Of a stretch of DNA of 64,000 bases, positions 1 through 9,062 are shown one piece after another (position 1 is the stretch's first letter; every line of letters begins with the position of its first letter). Both the position numbers and the translations under genes were made by a program. Where the stretch lies: assembly GCF_001866005.1 (NCBI RefSeq), contig NZ_MLQR01000029.1:123754-187753 (forward strand), in the 5' to 3' direction. This DNA comes from Anaerobacillus alkalilacustris. Lineage in GTDB: Bacteria; Bacillota; Bacilli; Bacillales; Anaerobacillaceae. The notes under the pieces are model-generated. The model made no database searches and had not been told where the DNA came from. It was given only the letters and a program-made list of their open reading frames with translations.

Positions 1-853
1 TTTTTTGGACAATATCAAGATCAGAACCAATATCTAAGATAGACCCTTCTCTAGATATCCCTTCACCATACATAATGTCAACGTCTGCTTGCTTAAATGG
101 TGGGGCAACTTTATTTTTAACTACTTTTATTTTTGTTTTGTTACCAACCATATCGTTACCTTGCTTTAATACTTCAGCTCTACGTACTTCCAGTCGAACA
201 GATGAATAGAATTTAAGGGCTCTTCCGCCAGGAGTTATTTCTGGATTACCAAACATTACTCCAACTTTTTCACGAATTTGGTTTATAAAGATAGCGATAG
301 TCTTAGATTTATTAATAGCTCCAGAAAGCTTTCTTAGTGCTTGAGACATCAAACGCGCTTGAAGTCCTACGTGGCTATCTCCCATTTCCCCTTCAATCTC
401 AGCCTTAGGGACAAGGGCTGCTACCGAGTCAATAATAAGAATATCAACAGCACCACTACGAACTAAAGCTTCTGCAATTTCTAATGCTTGCTCACCTGTG
501 TCAGGTTGTGATAACAGTAGTTCATCTATATTAACACCTAAATTCTGAGCATATATTGGATCAAGAGCATGCTCTGCATCAATAAAAGCTGCTTGTCCGC
601 CTTGTCGTTGCACTTCTGCAATCGCGTGTAGAGCTACAGTTGTTTTACCAGAAGATTCCGGACCATAAATTTCAATAATTCGGCCCTTTGGATAACCACC
701 TACCCCAAGGGCGATGTCAACTGCTAATGAACCAGTAGAAATTGTAGACACTCTTTTTTCTGCTTGTTCCCCTAGTTTCATAATTGAACCTTTTCCGAAT
801 TGCTTTTCAATTTGTCGTAATGCCATATCTAAGGCCGCTCTACGATCACTCAT
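1..853 (-). CDS. recA: Recombinase RecA (C-terminus beyond window)
   Basis: RecA coats single-stranded DNA with ATP, drives homologous strand exchange and stimulates LexA self-cleavage in the SOS response. The first 284 residues are present; the gene runs off the left edge. Seen: Walker [10 protein letters not shown] at about residues 64-72, the Walker B strand LIIDSVAAL, and the conserved [16 protein letters not shown] stretch of the loop L2 region. The ATG at 853 follows AAGGAGAG. It has its own sigma-A-type promoter (930-958) with a LexA box just upstream, so it can be expressed apart from the cinA/helicase genes. In B. subtilis recA follows cinA directly; here a DEAD-box helicase lies between them. 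Identification is certain; only the C-terminal domain cannot be checked. Confidence 0.98.
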   Translation of the reverse strand, partial: MSDRRAALDMALRQIEKQFGKGSIMKLGEQAEKRVSTISTGSLAVDIALGVGGYPKGRIIEIYGPESSGKTTVALHAIAEVQRQGGQAAFIDAEHALDPIYAQNLGVNIDELLLSQPDTGEQALEIAEALVRSGAVDILIIDSVAALVPKAEIEGEMGDSHVGLQARLMSQALRKLSGAINKSKTIAIFINQIREKVGVMFGNPEITPGGRALKFYSSVRLEVRRAEVLKQGNDMVGNKTKIKVVKNKVAPPFKQADVDIMYGEGISREGSILDIGSDLDIVQK

Positions 854-929
854 GTTTCATCTCTCCTTATATGTAAATAAATTACAATTGTCTTTATTTG
901 TTTATGGTGCATGTAAAAGCTATACCATT

Positions 930-958
930 ATCATAACTTGTTTTTTGAGATTTGCCAA
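930..958 (-). promoter_or_regulatory. recA promoter (sigma-A type)
   Basis: On the minus strand a -35 TTGGCA (953-958) and a -10 TATGAT (930-935) are separated by exactly 17 bases, a near-consensus vegetative promoter. It gives a leader of roughly 70 nt before the recA ATG at 853. Confidence 0.75.
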
Positions 959-967
959 TAGTTTTAA

Positions 968-981
968 CGAACATTTATTCG
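968..981 (-). promoter_or_regulatory. LexA (DinR) operator of recA
   Basis: The 14-mer CGAATAAATGTTCG (minus strand) matches the Gram-positive SOS box CGAACRNRYGTTYG except for one base in the left half. It lies 9 bases upstream of the -35 element of recA, which fits LexA repression of recA with induction by DNA damage. Confidence 0.8.
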
Positions 982-1063
982 GTTTTCTTAGTGTTTTTTG
1001 TTTCCACTAAATTTAGTTCAAATTTTGGTTACTTACTCAATAATGGTAACACTCAAGATAAAC

Positions 1064-1160
1064 AATAGGGCTAACTCAATCTATCATAAAGTAATTTTTA
1101 TGAAAAACACAAATGAAATGTTTGGATTTCATAATCTTTACGAAGCGAGTTAGCCCTATT
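1064..1160 (-). other. Large nested hairpin upstream of recA promoter
   Basis: A perfect 14-base inverted repeat (AATAGGGCTAACTC at 1064-1077, its complement at 1147-1160) encloses a second 8-base stem (1098-1105 with 127-134 of the same thousand, i.e. 1127-1134). No U-tract follows on the minus strand, so it is not a typical intrinsic terminator. It lies between the helicase gene and the recA promoter. Function unknown. Confidence 0.6.
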
Positions 1161-1249
1161 AATTTTATTCATCGATAAACAAAGCTTCCACTCATGTTGG
1201 TATGAAGGAACCAACTCAATGATTAAAGTTAAGCTTATTTACCCCACTC

Positions 1250-1324
1250 TTAAGGGGCAGCAAGCCCCCCACTAGAAAACGTAAGAAAATCGGAAAGTGT
1301 AGGTGGGATTAACTGCCCCTTAAG
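1250..1324. other. Inverted-repeat element, possible IS200/IS605-type end remnant
   Basis: CTTAAGGGGCAG (1250-1261) pairs with CTGCCCCTTAAG (1313-1324); inside it a CCCAC/GTGGG stem is also possible. The wording AGGTGGGATTAACTGCCCC resembles the structured right ends of IS200/IS605-type (TnpB) elements as I remember them, but there is no tnpB gene nearby, so this is an inference only. Confidence 0.45.
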
Positions 1325-1336
1325 GTCCGATATAGA

Positions 1337-1373
1337 AATAACTTTCATCAGTGAAAGCTGATGATTAGTTATT
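1337..1373. other. Hairpin in helicase-recA gap
   Basis: AATAACT plus CATCAG (1337-1351) pair with CTGATG plus AGTTATT (1358-1373) around a 6-base loop, with a small internal loop. It is the third of four consecutive hairpins in this gap. Confidence 0.5.
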
Positions 1374-1395
1374 CTTATGCCTGTGGTATATGTTA

Positions 1396-1441
1396 AACTA
1401 ACAAGCAGTGGGGGATGAAGGCCCCCCACTGCTTGTTAGTT
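1396..1441 (-). terminator. Strong hairpin after the helicase gene
   Basis: AACTAACAAGCAGTGGGGG (1396-1414) pairs with its complement (1422-1441), a 19-bp stem with a short loop that begins about 10 bases after the helicase stop codon. The 3' side on the minus strand lacks a good U-run, so it may be a terminator or an RNA-stabilising 3' structure. Confidence 0.6.
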
Positions 1442-1451
1442 CAGCTTTATA

Positions 1452-3041
1452 TTAAAATTTCTTTTCTCTTTTTGGACGTGGTTTTGCAGGCTCAAGATTA
1501 ACTCGAATTCCATTTAATCTCGAATAGCGAAGTGCTTCATAAACAAACGGTGCACTATCTTCTGGGACCTCTACAAAGGTGAAATTTTCAAAGATATCAA
1601 TTCTTCCTATTGATTTTGGTAAAATTCCTACTAGTTCAGCAATTTCATCGACAATAATTTTAGGTGTTAGTTGAACATTTCTACCTACATTAATAAAAAA
1701 GCGAACCATGCCTTTTGCTGCACCTGTATCACCAAAATTATAACTATCATCTTCTACATTAAATTCACGATGGAAAGCTATATTCATAAGCGCGTTAACA
1801 ACTTTTTCAGCTGGATATTCAGAAAGCATATCCTTAACTAAAGAATCAAAAAATGTAGGCTGATCATTTGTCTCAATGATTTTAACTACTTGTTGTTTCC
1901 ATGATTCTTGTTGCTTTTCTACAACATCCTCAATCGTAGGAATTTCTTGAGAAGGTAATGTCATTTTAATTTCCATTTCAATAGAGCGCAAATGTTTCAT
2001 TTCCCTTGGAGTGACTAAAGTTAATGCTAGACCTTTCCTCCCTGCACGACCGGTACGTCCAATACGATGCACGTAACTTTCAGGATCTTGCGGAATGTCA
2101 TAGTTAATAACATGAGTCACATTATCCACATCAATACCACGAGCCGCAACATCTGTAGCAATTAAAAACTCAATGGTAGAATCACGGAATTTCTTCATGA
2201 CACTATCTCGTTGCATTTGAGTTAAATCGCCATGAAGACCGTCCGCCATATATCCGCGTGCTTGTAAAGCTTCTGCAAGTTCAGCAACACCTTTTTTTGT
2301 ACGACAAAAAATAATCCCAAGATCAATTTCTTCACTATCAATAATTCGACAAAGAGACTCTAATTTATTCTTTTCTAATACTTTAAAATAAACTTGGTTA
2401 ATAGATGGTGCCGTCACGTCTCCTTTGCTAATAGAAACAACTTTAGGTTGATTCATATACTTACGAGACAATTTCATAATCTCATTTGGCATTGTTGCTG
2501 AAAAAAGCAACGTTTGACGTTCGTGATTCACTTCTTTTAAAATTGATTCAATATCCTCAACAAAGCCCATATCTAGCATTTCATCTGCTTCATCTAAAAC
2601 GACAGTATGAACTCTCTCAAGTTTTAACGTTTTACGACGTAGATGGTCTAAAACTCGGCCAGGAGTCCCAATTACAACATGTACGCCTTGCTTTAAAGCA
2701 CGAATTTGGTGACCAATCGATTGTCCACCGTAGATTGGTAATGTTCGTGTACGTTTAAACTTAGATAATTTTTGAAGTTCACCAGCAACCTGGATGGCCA
2801 ATTCTCGTGTTGGAGTTAAAATAATTGCTTGCACATATGGTGCACTCGTAACTTTGTCTAATAACGGGATCCCAAATGCTGCTGTCTTTCCTGTGCCTGT
2901 TTGTGCTTGTCCAATGACATCCCCACCTTCTAATATGACAGGAATTACTTTTTCTTGAATTGGAGAAGGAGCTTCAAAGCCCATTTCCTTAATTGCTTTT
3001 TTTATATCAACTGAAATTTGAAAATCGTCAAAATACATCAT
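1452..3041 (-). CDS. DEAD-box ATP-dependent RNA helicase
   Basis: ATP-driven RNA unwinding enzyme of the CshA/DeaD/DbpA type, 529 residues. Domains in order: Q-motif (around residues 21-29), Walker A AQTGTGKT (45-52), TPTREL, DEAD (149-152), SAT (about 180), the second RecA-like domain with ARGID and HRIGRTGR (about 300-340), then a C-terminal DbpA-like RNA-binding domain (about 440-515) and a basic tail PRPKREKKF. The DbpA domain suggests a structured RNA target, for example rRNA; that is family inference. The start overlaps the cinA stop codon (ATGATG over TGA), so the two are translationally coupled. A helicase at this place is not part of the B. subtilis layout. A strong hairpin follows. 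Confidence 0.93.
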   Translation of the reverse strand: MMYFDDFQISVDIKKAIKEMGFEAPSPIQEKVIPVILEGGDVIGQAQTGTGKTAAFGIPLLDKVTSAPYVQAIILTPTRELAIQVAGELQKLSKFKRTRTLPIYGGQSIGHQIRALKQGVHVVIGTPGRVLDHLRRKTLKLERVHTVVLDEADEMLDMGFVEDIESILKEVNHERQTLLFSATMPNEIMKLSRKYMNQPKVVSISKGDVTAPSINQVYFKVLEKNKLESLCRIIDSEEIDLGIIFCRTKKGVAELAEALQARGYMADGLHGDLTQMQRDSVMKKFRDSTIEFLIATDVAARGIDVDNVTHVINYDIPQDPESYVHRIGRTGRAGRKGLALTLVTPREMKHLRSIEMEIKMTLPSQEIPTIEDVVEKQQESWKQQVVKIIETNDQPTFFDSLVKDMLSEYPAEKVVNALMNIAFHREFNVEDDSYNFGDTGAAKGMVRFFINVGRNVQLTPKIIVDEIAELVGILPKSIGRIDIFENFTFVEVPEDSAPFVYEALRYSRLNGIRVNLEPAKPRPKREKKF

Positions 3042-4300
3042 TTTATATTGCCACCTTTAGAAAAATGTTTCATTAATGAATATAAACCATATTTAACAGA
3101 CCTACTCTGAATTTGCTCTCTAGAGCCAGCAAGCTTTAATGGATAAGCAATTGTTTTTTTACCTATCACCGAAATACCTATATAAACTGTCCCTACCTCT
3201 TTATTTTCAAGTTTGTTAGGACCTGCTACACCGGTAAAGCTAATTCCTATAGTTGCGCCTGTAAGATCCCTTACATTATCAGCTAGAGCTTTCGCACACT
3301 CACTACTCACTGCACCAAATTCTTCCATAATTTCATCTGGCACCTTGAGAATAGATTGTTTACTATCATTGCTATAACAAACAATCCCCCCCTTAAAAAT
3401 GGTTGAAGCTCCGCTTACTTTAGTTATTTCAGAAGAAAAAAGACCACCAGTTAAGCTTTCAGCAGCAGCAATCGTTATCCCCTCGTCTTTGAGCTGTTTT
3501 ATTACTTCTTTTAATAAGGAGGTGTCATCATAACCGTAAAAAAACTCACCTACTTTAGCTAATATTTTTCCTTCTATTTCATCTAAAAGGACTGCACCTT
3601 CTTTTTCATTCTCATACTTCACTGTTAAGCGAATCGTCACTTCTCCATCCTTAGCTAGAGGTGCAATTGTAGGATTGGTTTGATTATCAATTAAATCTAA
3701 AAGTTCAGTTTCAAGTTGAGATTCACCGATATCAAAAAAATTTAACACGCGCGAACTAATTTTCGTAGTTTTTTCGAGTTGTGAAACAAGAAAAGAAAGC
3801 CCATAATTTATAAACATCGGCTCCATTTCCTTAGGCGGTCCAGGTAAAAGAACATAAGAAACGCCATTTTCTTTAAAAGCCATTCCTGGGGCCATTCCAT
3901 AATCATTTGGCAGGATGGTACATCCTGAAATAACTAAAGCCTGTTTTCGATTATTTTCTGACATTACTCGGTTACGCCGTTTAAAATATTCTTCAATATT
4001 AAATAAAGCTTCTTTATCAGTTACTAAAGAACGTCCAACACACTCAGCAATCGTTTCTTTTGTAAGGTCATCTTTTGTTGGACCAAGTCCACCAGTAACT
4101 ACAATTAAATTGGAGCGTTTTTGAGCTTGAGTAATAATTTCTATTAATCGAGCACGATTATCGCCAACAACACTATGATGATAAACATTCACTCCAATAT
4201 TAGCTAATTGTTTAGAGAGAAATTGTGCATTGGTATTTGTAATTTGCCCTAACAAGAGTTCCGAACCAATAGCTATGATTTCTGCATTCAAAGCCAACAC
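3038..4300 (-). CDS. cinA: CinA family nicotinamide-nucleotide amidase
   Basis: Competence/damage-inducible protein A, 420 residues. The N-terminal half (about 1-170) is a MoCF-biosynthesis/MoaB-like domain with GSELLLGQ and [10 protein letters not shown], in this family linked to ADP-ribose/NAD pyrophosphatase activity; the C-terminal part (about 260-415) is the PncC-type nicotinamide mononucleotide amidase domain with AESLTGG and [10 protein letters not shown]. The family recycles pyridine nucleotides and, in Gram-positives, is co-expressed with recA during competence. Here it lies between pgsA (5 bases upstream) and the helicase, overlapping the latter by 4 bases. The length is normal for the family. 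The usual Cys in AESCTGG is Leu here. Confidence 0.96.
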   Translation of the reverse strand: MLALNAEIIAIGSELLLGQITNTNAQFLSKQLANIGVNVYHHSVVGDNRARLIEIITQAQKRSNLIVVTGGLGPTKDDLTKETIAECVGRSLVTDKEALFNIEEYFKRRNRVMSENNRKQALVISGCTILPNDYGMAPGMAFKENGVSYVLLPGPPKEMEPMFINYGLSFLVSQLEKTTKISSRVLNFFDIGESQLETELLDLIDNQTNPTIAPLAKDGEVTIRLTVKYENEKEGAVLLDEIEGKILAKVGEFFYGYDDTSLLKEVIKQLKDEGITIAAAESLTGGLFSSEITKVSGASTIFKGGIVCYSNDSKQSILKVPDEIMEEFGAVSSECAKALADNVRDLTGATIGISFTGVAGPNKLENKEVGTVYIGISVIGKKTIAYPLKLAGSREQIQSRSVKYGLYSLMKHFSKGGNIK

Positions 4301-4305
4301 CCCAA

Positions 4306-4884
4306 TTACTTAGATTTAAGGACAATGTGTTTATTTTTAACAAAATAATCCCAGCCCGAAATAATAGTTAAGATAGTAGCAATCCATACAACAATTGTCG
4401 TAAAAGGAAAACCAATCAACTCAAAAGGTAAGTTGTGAAGCATTAACGCTGAAACAGCAATAATCTGAAACACCGTTTTCCATTTCCCTAAATTGCTTGC
4501 AGCTATTACTTGTCCTTCAGCTGCTGCAACAAGCCTGATCCCAGTAACAGCAAACTCACGGCTAATAATAACTATTGCAATCCAAGCTGGTAATAACAAT
4601 AATTCCACTAACGCAATTAGTGCTGCAGTCATTAACAATTTGTCAGCTAATGGATCTAAAAACTTCCCGAAATTTGTAACTAAGTTATATTTCCTTGCAT
4701 AATACCCGTCTAACCAATCTGTACTAGCTGCAATAATGAAAAGTAAAGCACCAATGAAATGTGCTATAGGCAATTCAAAGCTCATGATAAGAAAGTGGCC
4801 TAGATCGATAGGAGCCAGGAAAAAAATCATAAATAAGGGAATAAGAATTATTCTTGAAATAGTAATTTTATTTGGTATGTTCAC
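4306..4884 (-). CDS. pgsA: CDP-diacylglycerol-glycerol-3-phosphate 3-phosphatidyltransferase
   Basis: Integral membrane enzyme that makes phosphatidylglycerophosphate, the committed step to phosphatidylglycerol and cardiolipin. The CDP-alcohol phosphatidyltransferase signature DWLDGYYAR ... [10 protein letters not shown] is intact, with its four aspartates; several hydrophobic membrane segments flank it. A longer frame opens at 4923, but the GTG at 4884 is preceded by AGGGAGGG and starts the protein at [10 protein letters not shown], as in the family, giving 192 residues. It precedes cinA by 5 bases. Confidence 0.95.
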   Translation of the reverse strand: MNIPNKITISRIILIPLFMIFFLAPIDLGHFLIMSFELPIAHFIGALLFIIAASTDWLDGYYARKYNLVTNFGKFLDPLADKLLMTAALIALVELLLLPAWIAIVIISREFAVTGIRLVAAAEGQVIAASNLGKWKTVFQIIAVSALMLHNLPFELIGFPFTTIVVWIATILTIISGWDYFVKNKHIVLKSK

Positions 4885-4898
4885 AAGTACCCTCCCTA

Positions 4899-5095
4899 TT
4901 AGAAAAGCGTAAGTGCCAATCAACTATTGAATCGGCGTGTGCTAGCAACATCCATTCACACAACTCGAATCAGTTAAGTAAAACTTCGATAATACATGAA
5001 GCTCTATACGACACTTAGCGTCTTAATAAACGCATCACAAAGTGGAAGGCAATCTGCCTTCGCTTTTGTGAATGTTTTCGTCTGTAACTTTCCTA
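4899..5095 (+). repeat. Decayed copy of the dispersed intergenic repeat
   Basis: Starts with AGAAAAGCGTAAGTGCC, close to the AGAAAAGCGCAAGCGCC start of the repeat found at 16.2, 19.9, 25.1, 47.6 and 57.4 kb, and ends with a weak match to its 3' end (GTCTGTAACTTTCCTAATT). The middle no longer aligns by eye. Confidence 0.35.
5036..5070 (-). terminator. Hairpin downstream of yajQ
   Basis: CACAAAGTGGAAGGCA (5036-5051) pairs with TGCCTTCGCTTTTGTG (5055-5070) with two mismatches and a 3-base loop. It lies about 60 bases after the yajQ stop; no clear U-run, so only a possible terminator. Confidence 0.45.
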
Positions 5096-5131
5096 ATTAA
5101 AATAATAATTAATCTTTATATGTAGTAAAAA

Positions 5132-5626
5132 TCATCTCATATTCACAAATTGTACAGGAAAATCCAAGTCCAATTGTTTTATTAGTTGGATAATGGATTG
5201 AAGATCATCAATGCTTTTTGCAGTTACTCGAATCTGCTCATTTTGTATTTGAGCTTTAACTTTTAATTTAGAATCACGAATTGCTAGTGTAATTTTCTTT
5301 GCTCTGTCTGAACTAATTCCTGCTACAAGGGATATTACTTGTCTTACTGTTCCTCCAGAAGCTTTTTCAATTTTACCAAAGTCCATTGCTTTTTGAGATA
5401 TGTCTCGTTTTATAAATTTTGTTTTTAAGATATCGATGACACTTTCTAATTTATAATCATCGTCTGAAATAATTGTTATTTGATTATCTCCTGTTCGTTC
5501 AATATTACTTTTAGAGCCTTTAAAATCATAACGGTTTTTGATTTCTTTTAACGCTTGTACAATTGCATTATCAACTTCTTGCATATTTACCTCTGATACA
5601 ATGTCAAAAGAATGTTCCTTTGCCAT
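5132..5626 (-). CDS. yajQ: YajQ family nucleotide-binding protein
   Basis: Small protein of the UPF0234/YajQ family, 164 residues, with two ferredoxin-like folds. Members bind nucleotides (cyclic di-GMP in Xanthomonas, GTP/tRNA claims elsewhere); the role in Bacillaceae is not established. Recognised by [13 protein letters not shown] at the start, [10 protein letters not shown] and [10 protein letters not shown] at the end. The frame is open from 5656, but the ATG at 5626 with AAAGGATGAT upstream is the family start. It sits alone between the rodZ terminator and pgsA; in B. subtilis the homologue is elsewhere on the chromosome. Confidence 0.93.
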   Translation of the reverse strand: MAKEHSFDIVSEVNMQEVDNAIVQALKEIKNRYDFKGSKSNIERTGDNQITIISDDDYKLESVIDILKTKFIKRDISQKAMDFGKIEKASGGTVRQVISLVAGISSDRAKKITLAIRDSKLKVKAQIQNEQIRVTAKSIDDLQSIIQLIKQLDLDFPVQFVNMR

Positions 5627-6056
5627 ATACATCATCCTTTCTCTAAAAAAACTCAAATTTTATTAACAGATAGTGTAAGCTAATTGTTTTGTTACTATTA
5701 TTGTGTTTCTTCTCGTAGCGATAGAATTGCTTAATTCTAATAATCCTTCTACCCATTGACGTTAAAAAATTAGATTAATCATCCTATATTCAACTAAACA
5801 TTTGTACAATTTTAAAACTAAATGTTTACACCGGAAGAAAAGTATTGTTTTAAACGATTCTTTTTTGTACAAGCATAGAATTAATTTTAACATATTACAC
5901 CACCAATGTGTAATCTTACTCTAAAAACTATTATGTGGAATTTAACAGATTACTTAGGGTTCATTTACTCCTATAGTATCAAATTAATATTTTCTACTCT
6001 AAATTCGTTTGGTCAATACAAAAAGAGTCATATTTGATGACTCTTTTTACACGTCA
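5627..6056. other. Gap between rodZ and yajQ
   Basis: About 430 very AT-rich bases holding the rodZ terminator near the rodZ stop, a short palindrome ATTACAC-N7-GTGTAAT around 5895-5915, and no open frame. yajQ must have a promoter here since a terminator separates it from rodZ, but no well-spaced -35/-10 pair could be picked with confidence. Confidence 0.4.
6021..6047 (-). terminator. rodZ terminator
   Basis: AAAAGAGTCA (6021-6030) and TGACTCTTTT (6038-6047) form a 10-bp stem with a 7-base loop, followed on the minus strand by a U-run. It lies 10 bases past the rodZ stop. Confidence 0.88.
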
Positions 6057-6941
6057 CTATTGTTCATTTTCTTCTTGAAAATGAAAGGTTACTTTCTGAT
6101 GAGCGATATTGAGTGGGAACTCAAAAGGTTCATCGTTAATAAATAGTCTTACATTGTTGGATGCACCAAAGTTAAAATGAATAGAATCCTCTTCTGAAAA
6201 GTCAAATGATAACACTTTACCACTATCTTCAATAGAAGCATGAAATTTCTTCCCTTTAAGATTATCAATTTCTATATAACTTTTTCCATCAAGTTCAATA
6301 TTAAACGTGAATTCATCTGCATTAAGTAACTGATAAACGGTTTCTTTTCCCTTTGTTTCAACGAAAACAAGCTCTTGCTCTGGTAAATCTTCTTCTATTT
6401 CTTCTATTTCTTCTATTTCTTCTATTTCTTCTTCTTCAAATAATTGAGTTTCTTCTTCCTCTTCTTCCGGCTTAAGTGCTTCTTCATCTTTTCCACCATC
6501 AACAGTTTCCTGACCTATATCCTTAGGAACCCCTTCATCAATTGCTGTATTCTTTTGAAGGAAATACCAGAAGCCAATTAATATTGAAATAATGAAAACT
6601 ACAGCTACAACAGAAGGTAATACAGCTAAAAATCTACGAGCTTTTTTGTTACTTTTTGTTTTTTTAGATTGAACTCTTGGCGGAATTTCAGTTACTTGCT
6701 TATTGGAGGCTGGGAGTTCATTTGCATGCTCTTCAAAAAGCATTTCAGGGTCAATTCCAACAGCTTCTGAATAGCTTTTCACGAAGGCTCTGGCATAAAA
6801 ATTCCCTGGCAACAAATGTAAGTTACCTTCCTCAATAGCTTGTAAGTAACGTTTTTGAATTTTTGTCATCTCTTGGAGCTGTTCCAACGTTAAATTCTTT
6901 TCTACCCTTGCATTCTTAAGTCGCATTCCTAATTCTGACAA
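6057..6941 (-). CDS. rodZ: RodZ-like cell-shape protein (YmfM)
   Basis: Bitopic membrane protein that links the MreB cytoskeleton to the peptidoglycan elongation machinery. N-terminal Cro/CI-type helix-turn-helix domain (about 1-75: SELGMRLKNAR, KRYLQAIEEGN, LPGNFYARAF), a basic stretch KKTKSNKKARR, one membrane segment (about residues 103-125), an acidic low-complexity linker and a C-terminal beta-rich domain (DUF4115-like, about 200-290). The longest frame opens with GTG at 6950, but TTG at 6941 with TAGGTG upstream starts the protein at MSELG as in the family (294 residues). The linker contains exact 9-bp tandem repeats (6393-6428). Confidence 0.92.
   Translation of the reverse strand: MSELGMRLKNARVEKNLTLEQLQEMTKIQKRYLQAIEEGNLHLLPGNFYARAFVKSYSEAVGIDPEMLFEEHANELPASNKQVTEIPPRVQSKKTKSNKKARRFLAVLPSVVAVVFIISILIGFWYFLQKNTAIDEGVPKDIGQETVDGGKDEEALKPEEEEEETQLFEEEEIEEIEEIEEIEEDLPEQELVFVETKGKETVYQLLNADEFTFNIELDGKSYIEIDNLKGKKFHASIEDSGKVLSFDFSEEDSIHFNFGASNNVRLFINDEPFEFPLNIAHQKVTFHFQEENEQ
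6393..6428 (-). repeat. 9-bp tandem repeat inside rodZ
   Basis: Four exact copies of TTCTATTTC (plus strand) encode an (EEI)n acidic run in the RodZ linker. Partial units flank it. Such in-frame arrays can vary in copy number without breaking the frame. Confidence 0.85.
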
Positions 6942-6961
6942 TGCTAACACCTACCAACTCT

Positions 6962-7735
6962 TTAACTTATATCAAATGAAGAAAAACCTGGGTCAATAGC
7001 TTCATATGTTATTTTTTCTTCGTGATTGTTCCTTAACTCTATTATGTAGTCAAAATCATCTAGTGTATACTCTGTCTCTCTAACAAAAATATCTGGATGC
7101 TCAATGACCTTGATTGAACATAAGCGCATTACTTCATTAACTAATAATCGATGTCTTTCTGTCGCACGCATTGTTGTAACGATCCCATCAATAATATAAA
7201 TATTATTCTCTGAAAGTTCGTCATCAGCTAATTGACTCCTAATGGTCTGCCTAAGTAAGGTCGATGAAATAAATGACCACCGCTTATTAGCACAAACACT
7301 TGCTGCAACAATGGATTCTGTCTTACCGACTCGAGGCATTCCTCTAATACCTATTAGTTTATGACCTTCCATCTTAAAAAGTTCAGCCATAAAATCAACT
7401 AGTATTCCTAGTTCATCACGAACAAAGCGAAATATCTTCTTTTCATCTCCATCTCTTTCTATATATCGACCGTGTCTTACCGCTAACCTATCCCTAAGTT
7501 TAGGCTCTCTTACTTTCGTTATTGAAATATTATCCATCGTATTTAAAATTTTAGTAAGCCGTTCAATTTGATCATTATCTTCGCTCCGAATTAACATCCC
7601 TCGTCTCATATGATCCACACCATTAATCGTAATGATATTTATCGATAACATTCCAAGTAATGATGCGATATCACCTAATAATCCTGGACGATTTTTATGT
7701 ATTTGGTATTCTAAGTACCATTCTTTTTTTGACAT
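6962..7735 (-). CDS. ymfK: YmfK, DUF3388 family protein with ACT-like N-terminus
   Basis: Protein of unknown function conserved in Bacilli, 257 residues. The first ~75 residues (KNRPGLLGDIASLLGMLSIN) look like an ACT-type ligand-binding domain; the middle has a P-loop-like GMPRVGKTE (about residues 130-140), and YIIDGIV may be the Walker B strand. That suggests a nucleotide-binding protein sensing a small ligand, but no activity is known. ATG at 7735 follows GGAAAGGAG. It lies between ymfJ, from which a terminator-like hairpin separates it, and rodZ (20 bases). Confidence 0.88.
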   Translation of the reverse strand: MSKKEWYLEYQIHKNRPGLLGDIASLLGMLSINIITINGVDHMRRGMLIRSEDNDQIERLTKILNTMDNISITKVREPKLRDRLAVRHGRYIERDGDEKKIFRFVRDELGILVDFMAELFKMEGHKLIGIRGMPRVGKTESIVAASVCANKRWSFISSTLLRQTIRSQLADDELSENNIYIIDGIVTTMRATERHRLLVNEVMRLCSIKVIEHPDIFVRETEYTLDDFDYIIELRNNHEEKITYEAIDPGFSSFDIS

Positions 7736-7941
7736 AGTTCAACTCCTTTCCCAAAAGTAATGGAAAATAAATAGTAAGAACTGATAATTTACTACATAAA
7801 TATTTAATCAAATACACAAAGAATCTGCAGAGTATCTTTTTTATATCATAATTCATTTTTTTGCTGAATGAAAGTCATATTTATATGTTTATTGACTTAA
7901 ATATAAAAGTAGCTCATTTATTTGCCATTTTTTATGAAAAT

Positions 7942-7965
7942 AGGTGTTGCATTCAAGCAACACCT
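7942..7965 (-). terminator. Hairpin after ymfJ
   Basis: AGGTGTTGC (7942-7950) and GCAACACCT (7957-7965) form a 9-bp stem with a 6-base loop, 19 bases after the ymfJ stop, followed by ATTTTC on the minus strand. The 176 bases from here to ymfK are AT-rich with no other clear feature. Confidence 0.7.
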
Positions 7966-7983
7966 AACTCTTTTACACATATA

Positions 7984-8229
7984 TTAACTTTTAACTAATT
8001 TAACCATCATATTTGCAATTGCGTGCTGTTCTTCTTCTGAAGCAACATTCCAAAGATCTGCTAACACTCGTTCTTGATCGTTTTTAGGTTCAACTTGCTT
8101 TGCTAAGTATTCTCCAACTTGATAAGCAACATCATTAATTACTCGATCATTCATGCCTTCGTGTTGAGCTTGTTGCAAACGATCTCCTAAGAAATCTTTC
8201 CATTGCTCCCAATTATCTAATACAGACAT
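7984..8229 (-). CDS. ymfJ: YmfJ, DUF3243 family protein
   Basis: Short acidic helical protein of 81 residues, DUF3243 family, found next to ymfI/ymfK throughout Bacillus. Recognised by NWEQWKDFLGDRLQQAQ and ANMMVKLVKS. Function unknown. ATG at 8229 follows AAGGAGGGA. It lies 94 bases after ymfI and is probably in the same transcript; the hairpin at 7942-7965 ends it. Confidence 0.9.
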   Translation of the reverse strand: MSVLDNWEQWKDFLGDRLQQAQHEGMNDRVINDVAYQVGEYLAKQVEPKNDQERVLADLWNVASEEEQHAIANMMVKLVKS

Positions 8230-8323
8230 TTTTGTCCCTCCTTAGTTTGTATTCAATGTTATTTTGTCAAAAGAGAAACAAAAATATACAAGTCTCATTG
8301 TGTAATGTCCGGGATAAATAAAG

Positions 8324-9037
8324 CTAGTGCCAAGCGCCATTTATTCCAATTATTTGACCATTTATATACGAGGCTTTTTCTGAACTTAGGAATGTAACTA
8401 GATCAGCCACTTCCGTTGCATTACCTAACCTGCCCATAGGTATTTCATTACAAAGTTCGTCTATATCTTCCTTACTAAACTCATCTAGCATTTTTGTTGA
8501 AACAGCTCCCGGAGCAACCCCATTTACTCTTATTCCACTAGGAGCCACTTCTTTAGCGAGAGCTTTTACAAACGTATTTAATCCACCTTTAACTGTCGAA
8601 TATAACACTTCGCATGAAGCACCAGTTATACCCCAGATAGAAGAAATAGCAACTATATTTCCACTTTTATTATTTATCATAGAAGGTAATAGAGCTTTAG
8701 TAAGTAAGAAAGGGCTCGTTATATTAAGAAATATCATAGCTTCGACCTCTTGATCTGTCATATCCGTCATTAAACCAACATAACTTTTTCCACTGTTTAA
8801 CACAAGACAATCTATTGGAGTGTGAATGGCATCCACTATTTGCATTACTCCTTCTTTCGTGGATAAATCAGCTTTTACTTTCCAGACCTTTACGTTTTTT
8901 ATCTCCGTTAATAATTCATCAATACTTTGTTCATTTTCATGATAATGTAAGTATAATTGATACCCTTCCTTGGCGAAACTGCGAGCTATTTCTCTACCGA
9001 TTCCACCACTAGCACCTGTTATTAAAGCAAATTTCAC
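8324..9037 (-). CDS. ymfI: SDR-family EF-P 5-aminopentanone reductase (YmfI)
   Basis: Short-chain dehydrogenase/reductase. In B. subtilis YmfI reduces the 5-aminopentanone on elongation factor P to 5-aminopentanol, the modification needed for EF-P function and swarming. Seen: the cofactor motif TGASGGIG (about residues 7-14), NSG, the catalytic Ser in ISSIWG and Tyr/Lys in YSTVK, and the C-terminal SYINGQIIGINGAWH. The frame opens at a TTG (9049), but GAGGAGA directly precedes a GTG at 9037, giving 237 residues. It follows ymfH by 25 bases; with ymfF and ymfH it forms the EF-P modification group. Confidence 0.92.
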   Translation of the reverse strand: MKFALITGASGGIGREIARSFAKEGYQLYLHYHENEQSIDELLTEIKNVKVWKVKADLSTKEGVMQIVDAIHTPIDCLVLNSGKSYVGLMTDMTDQEVEAMIFLNITSPFLLTKALLPSMINNKSGNIVAISSIWGITGASCEVLYSTVKGGLNTFVKALAKEVAPSGIRVNGVAPGAVSTKMLDEFSKEDIDELCNEIPMGRLGNATEVADLVTFLSSEKASYINGQIIGINGAWH

Positions 9038-9062
9038 TGTTCTCCTCAAACCTTTTTAATTT

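Noticed and set aside
714..1010. 98-codon plus-strand frame across the recA start
   Set aside because: Antisense to the recA N-terminus and its promoter; no ribosome-binding site and no recognisable protein.
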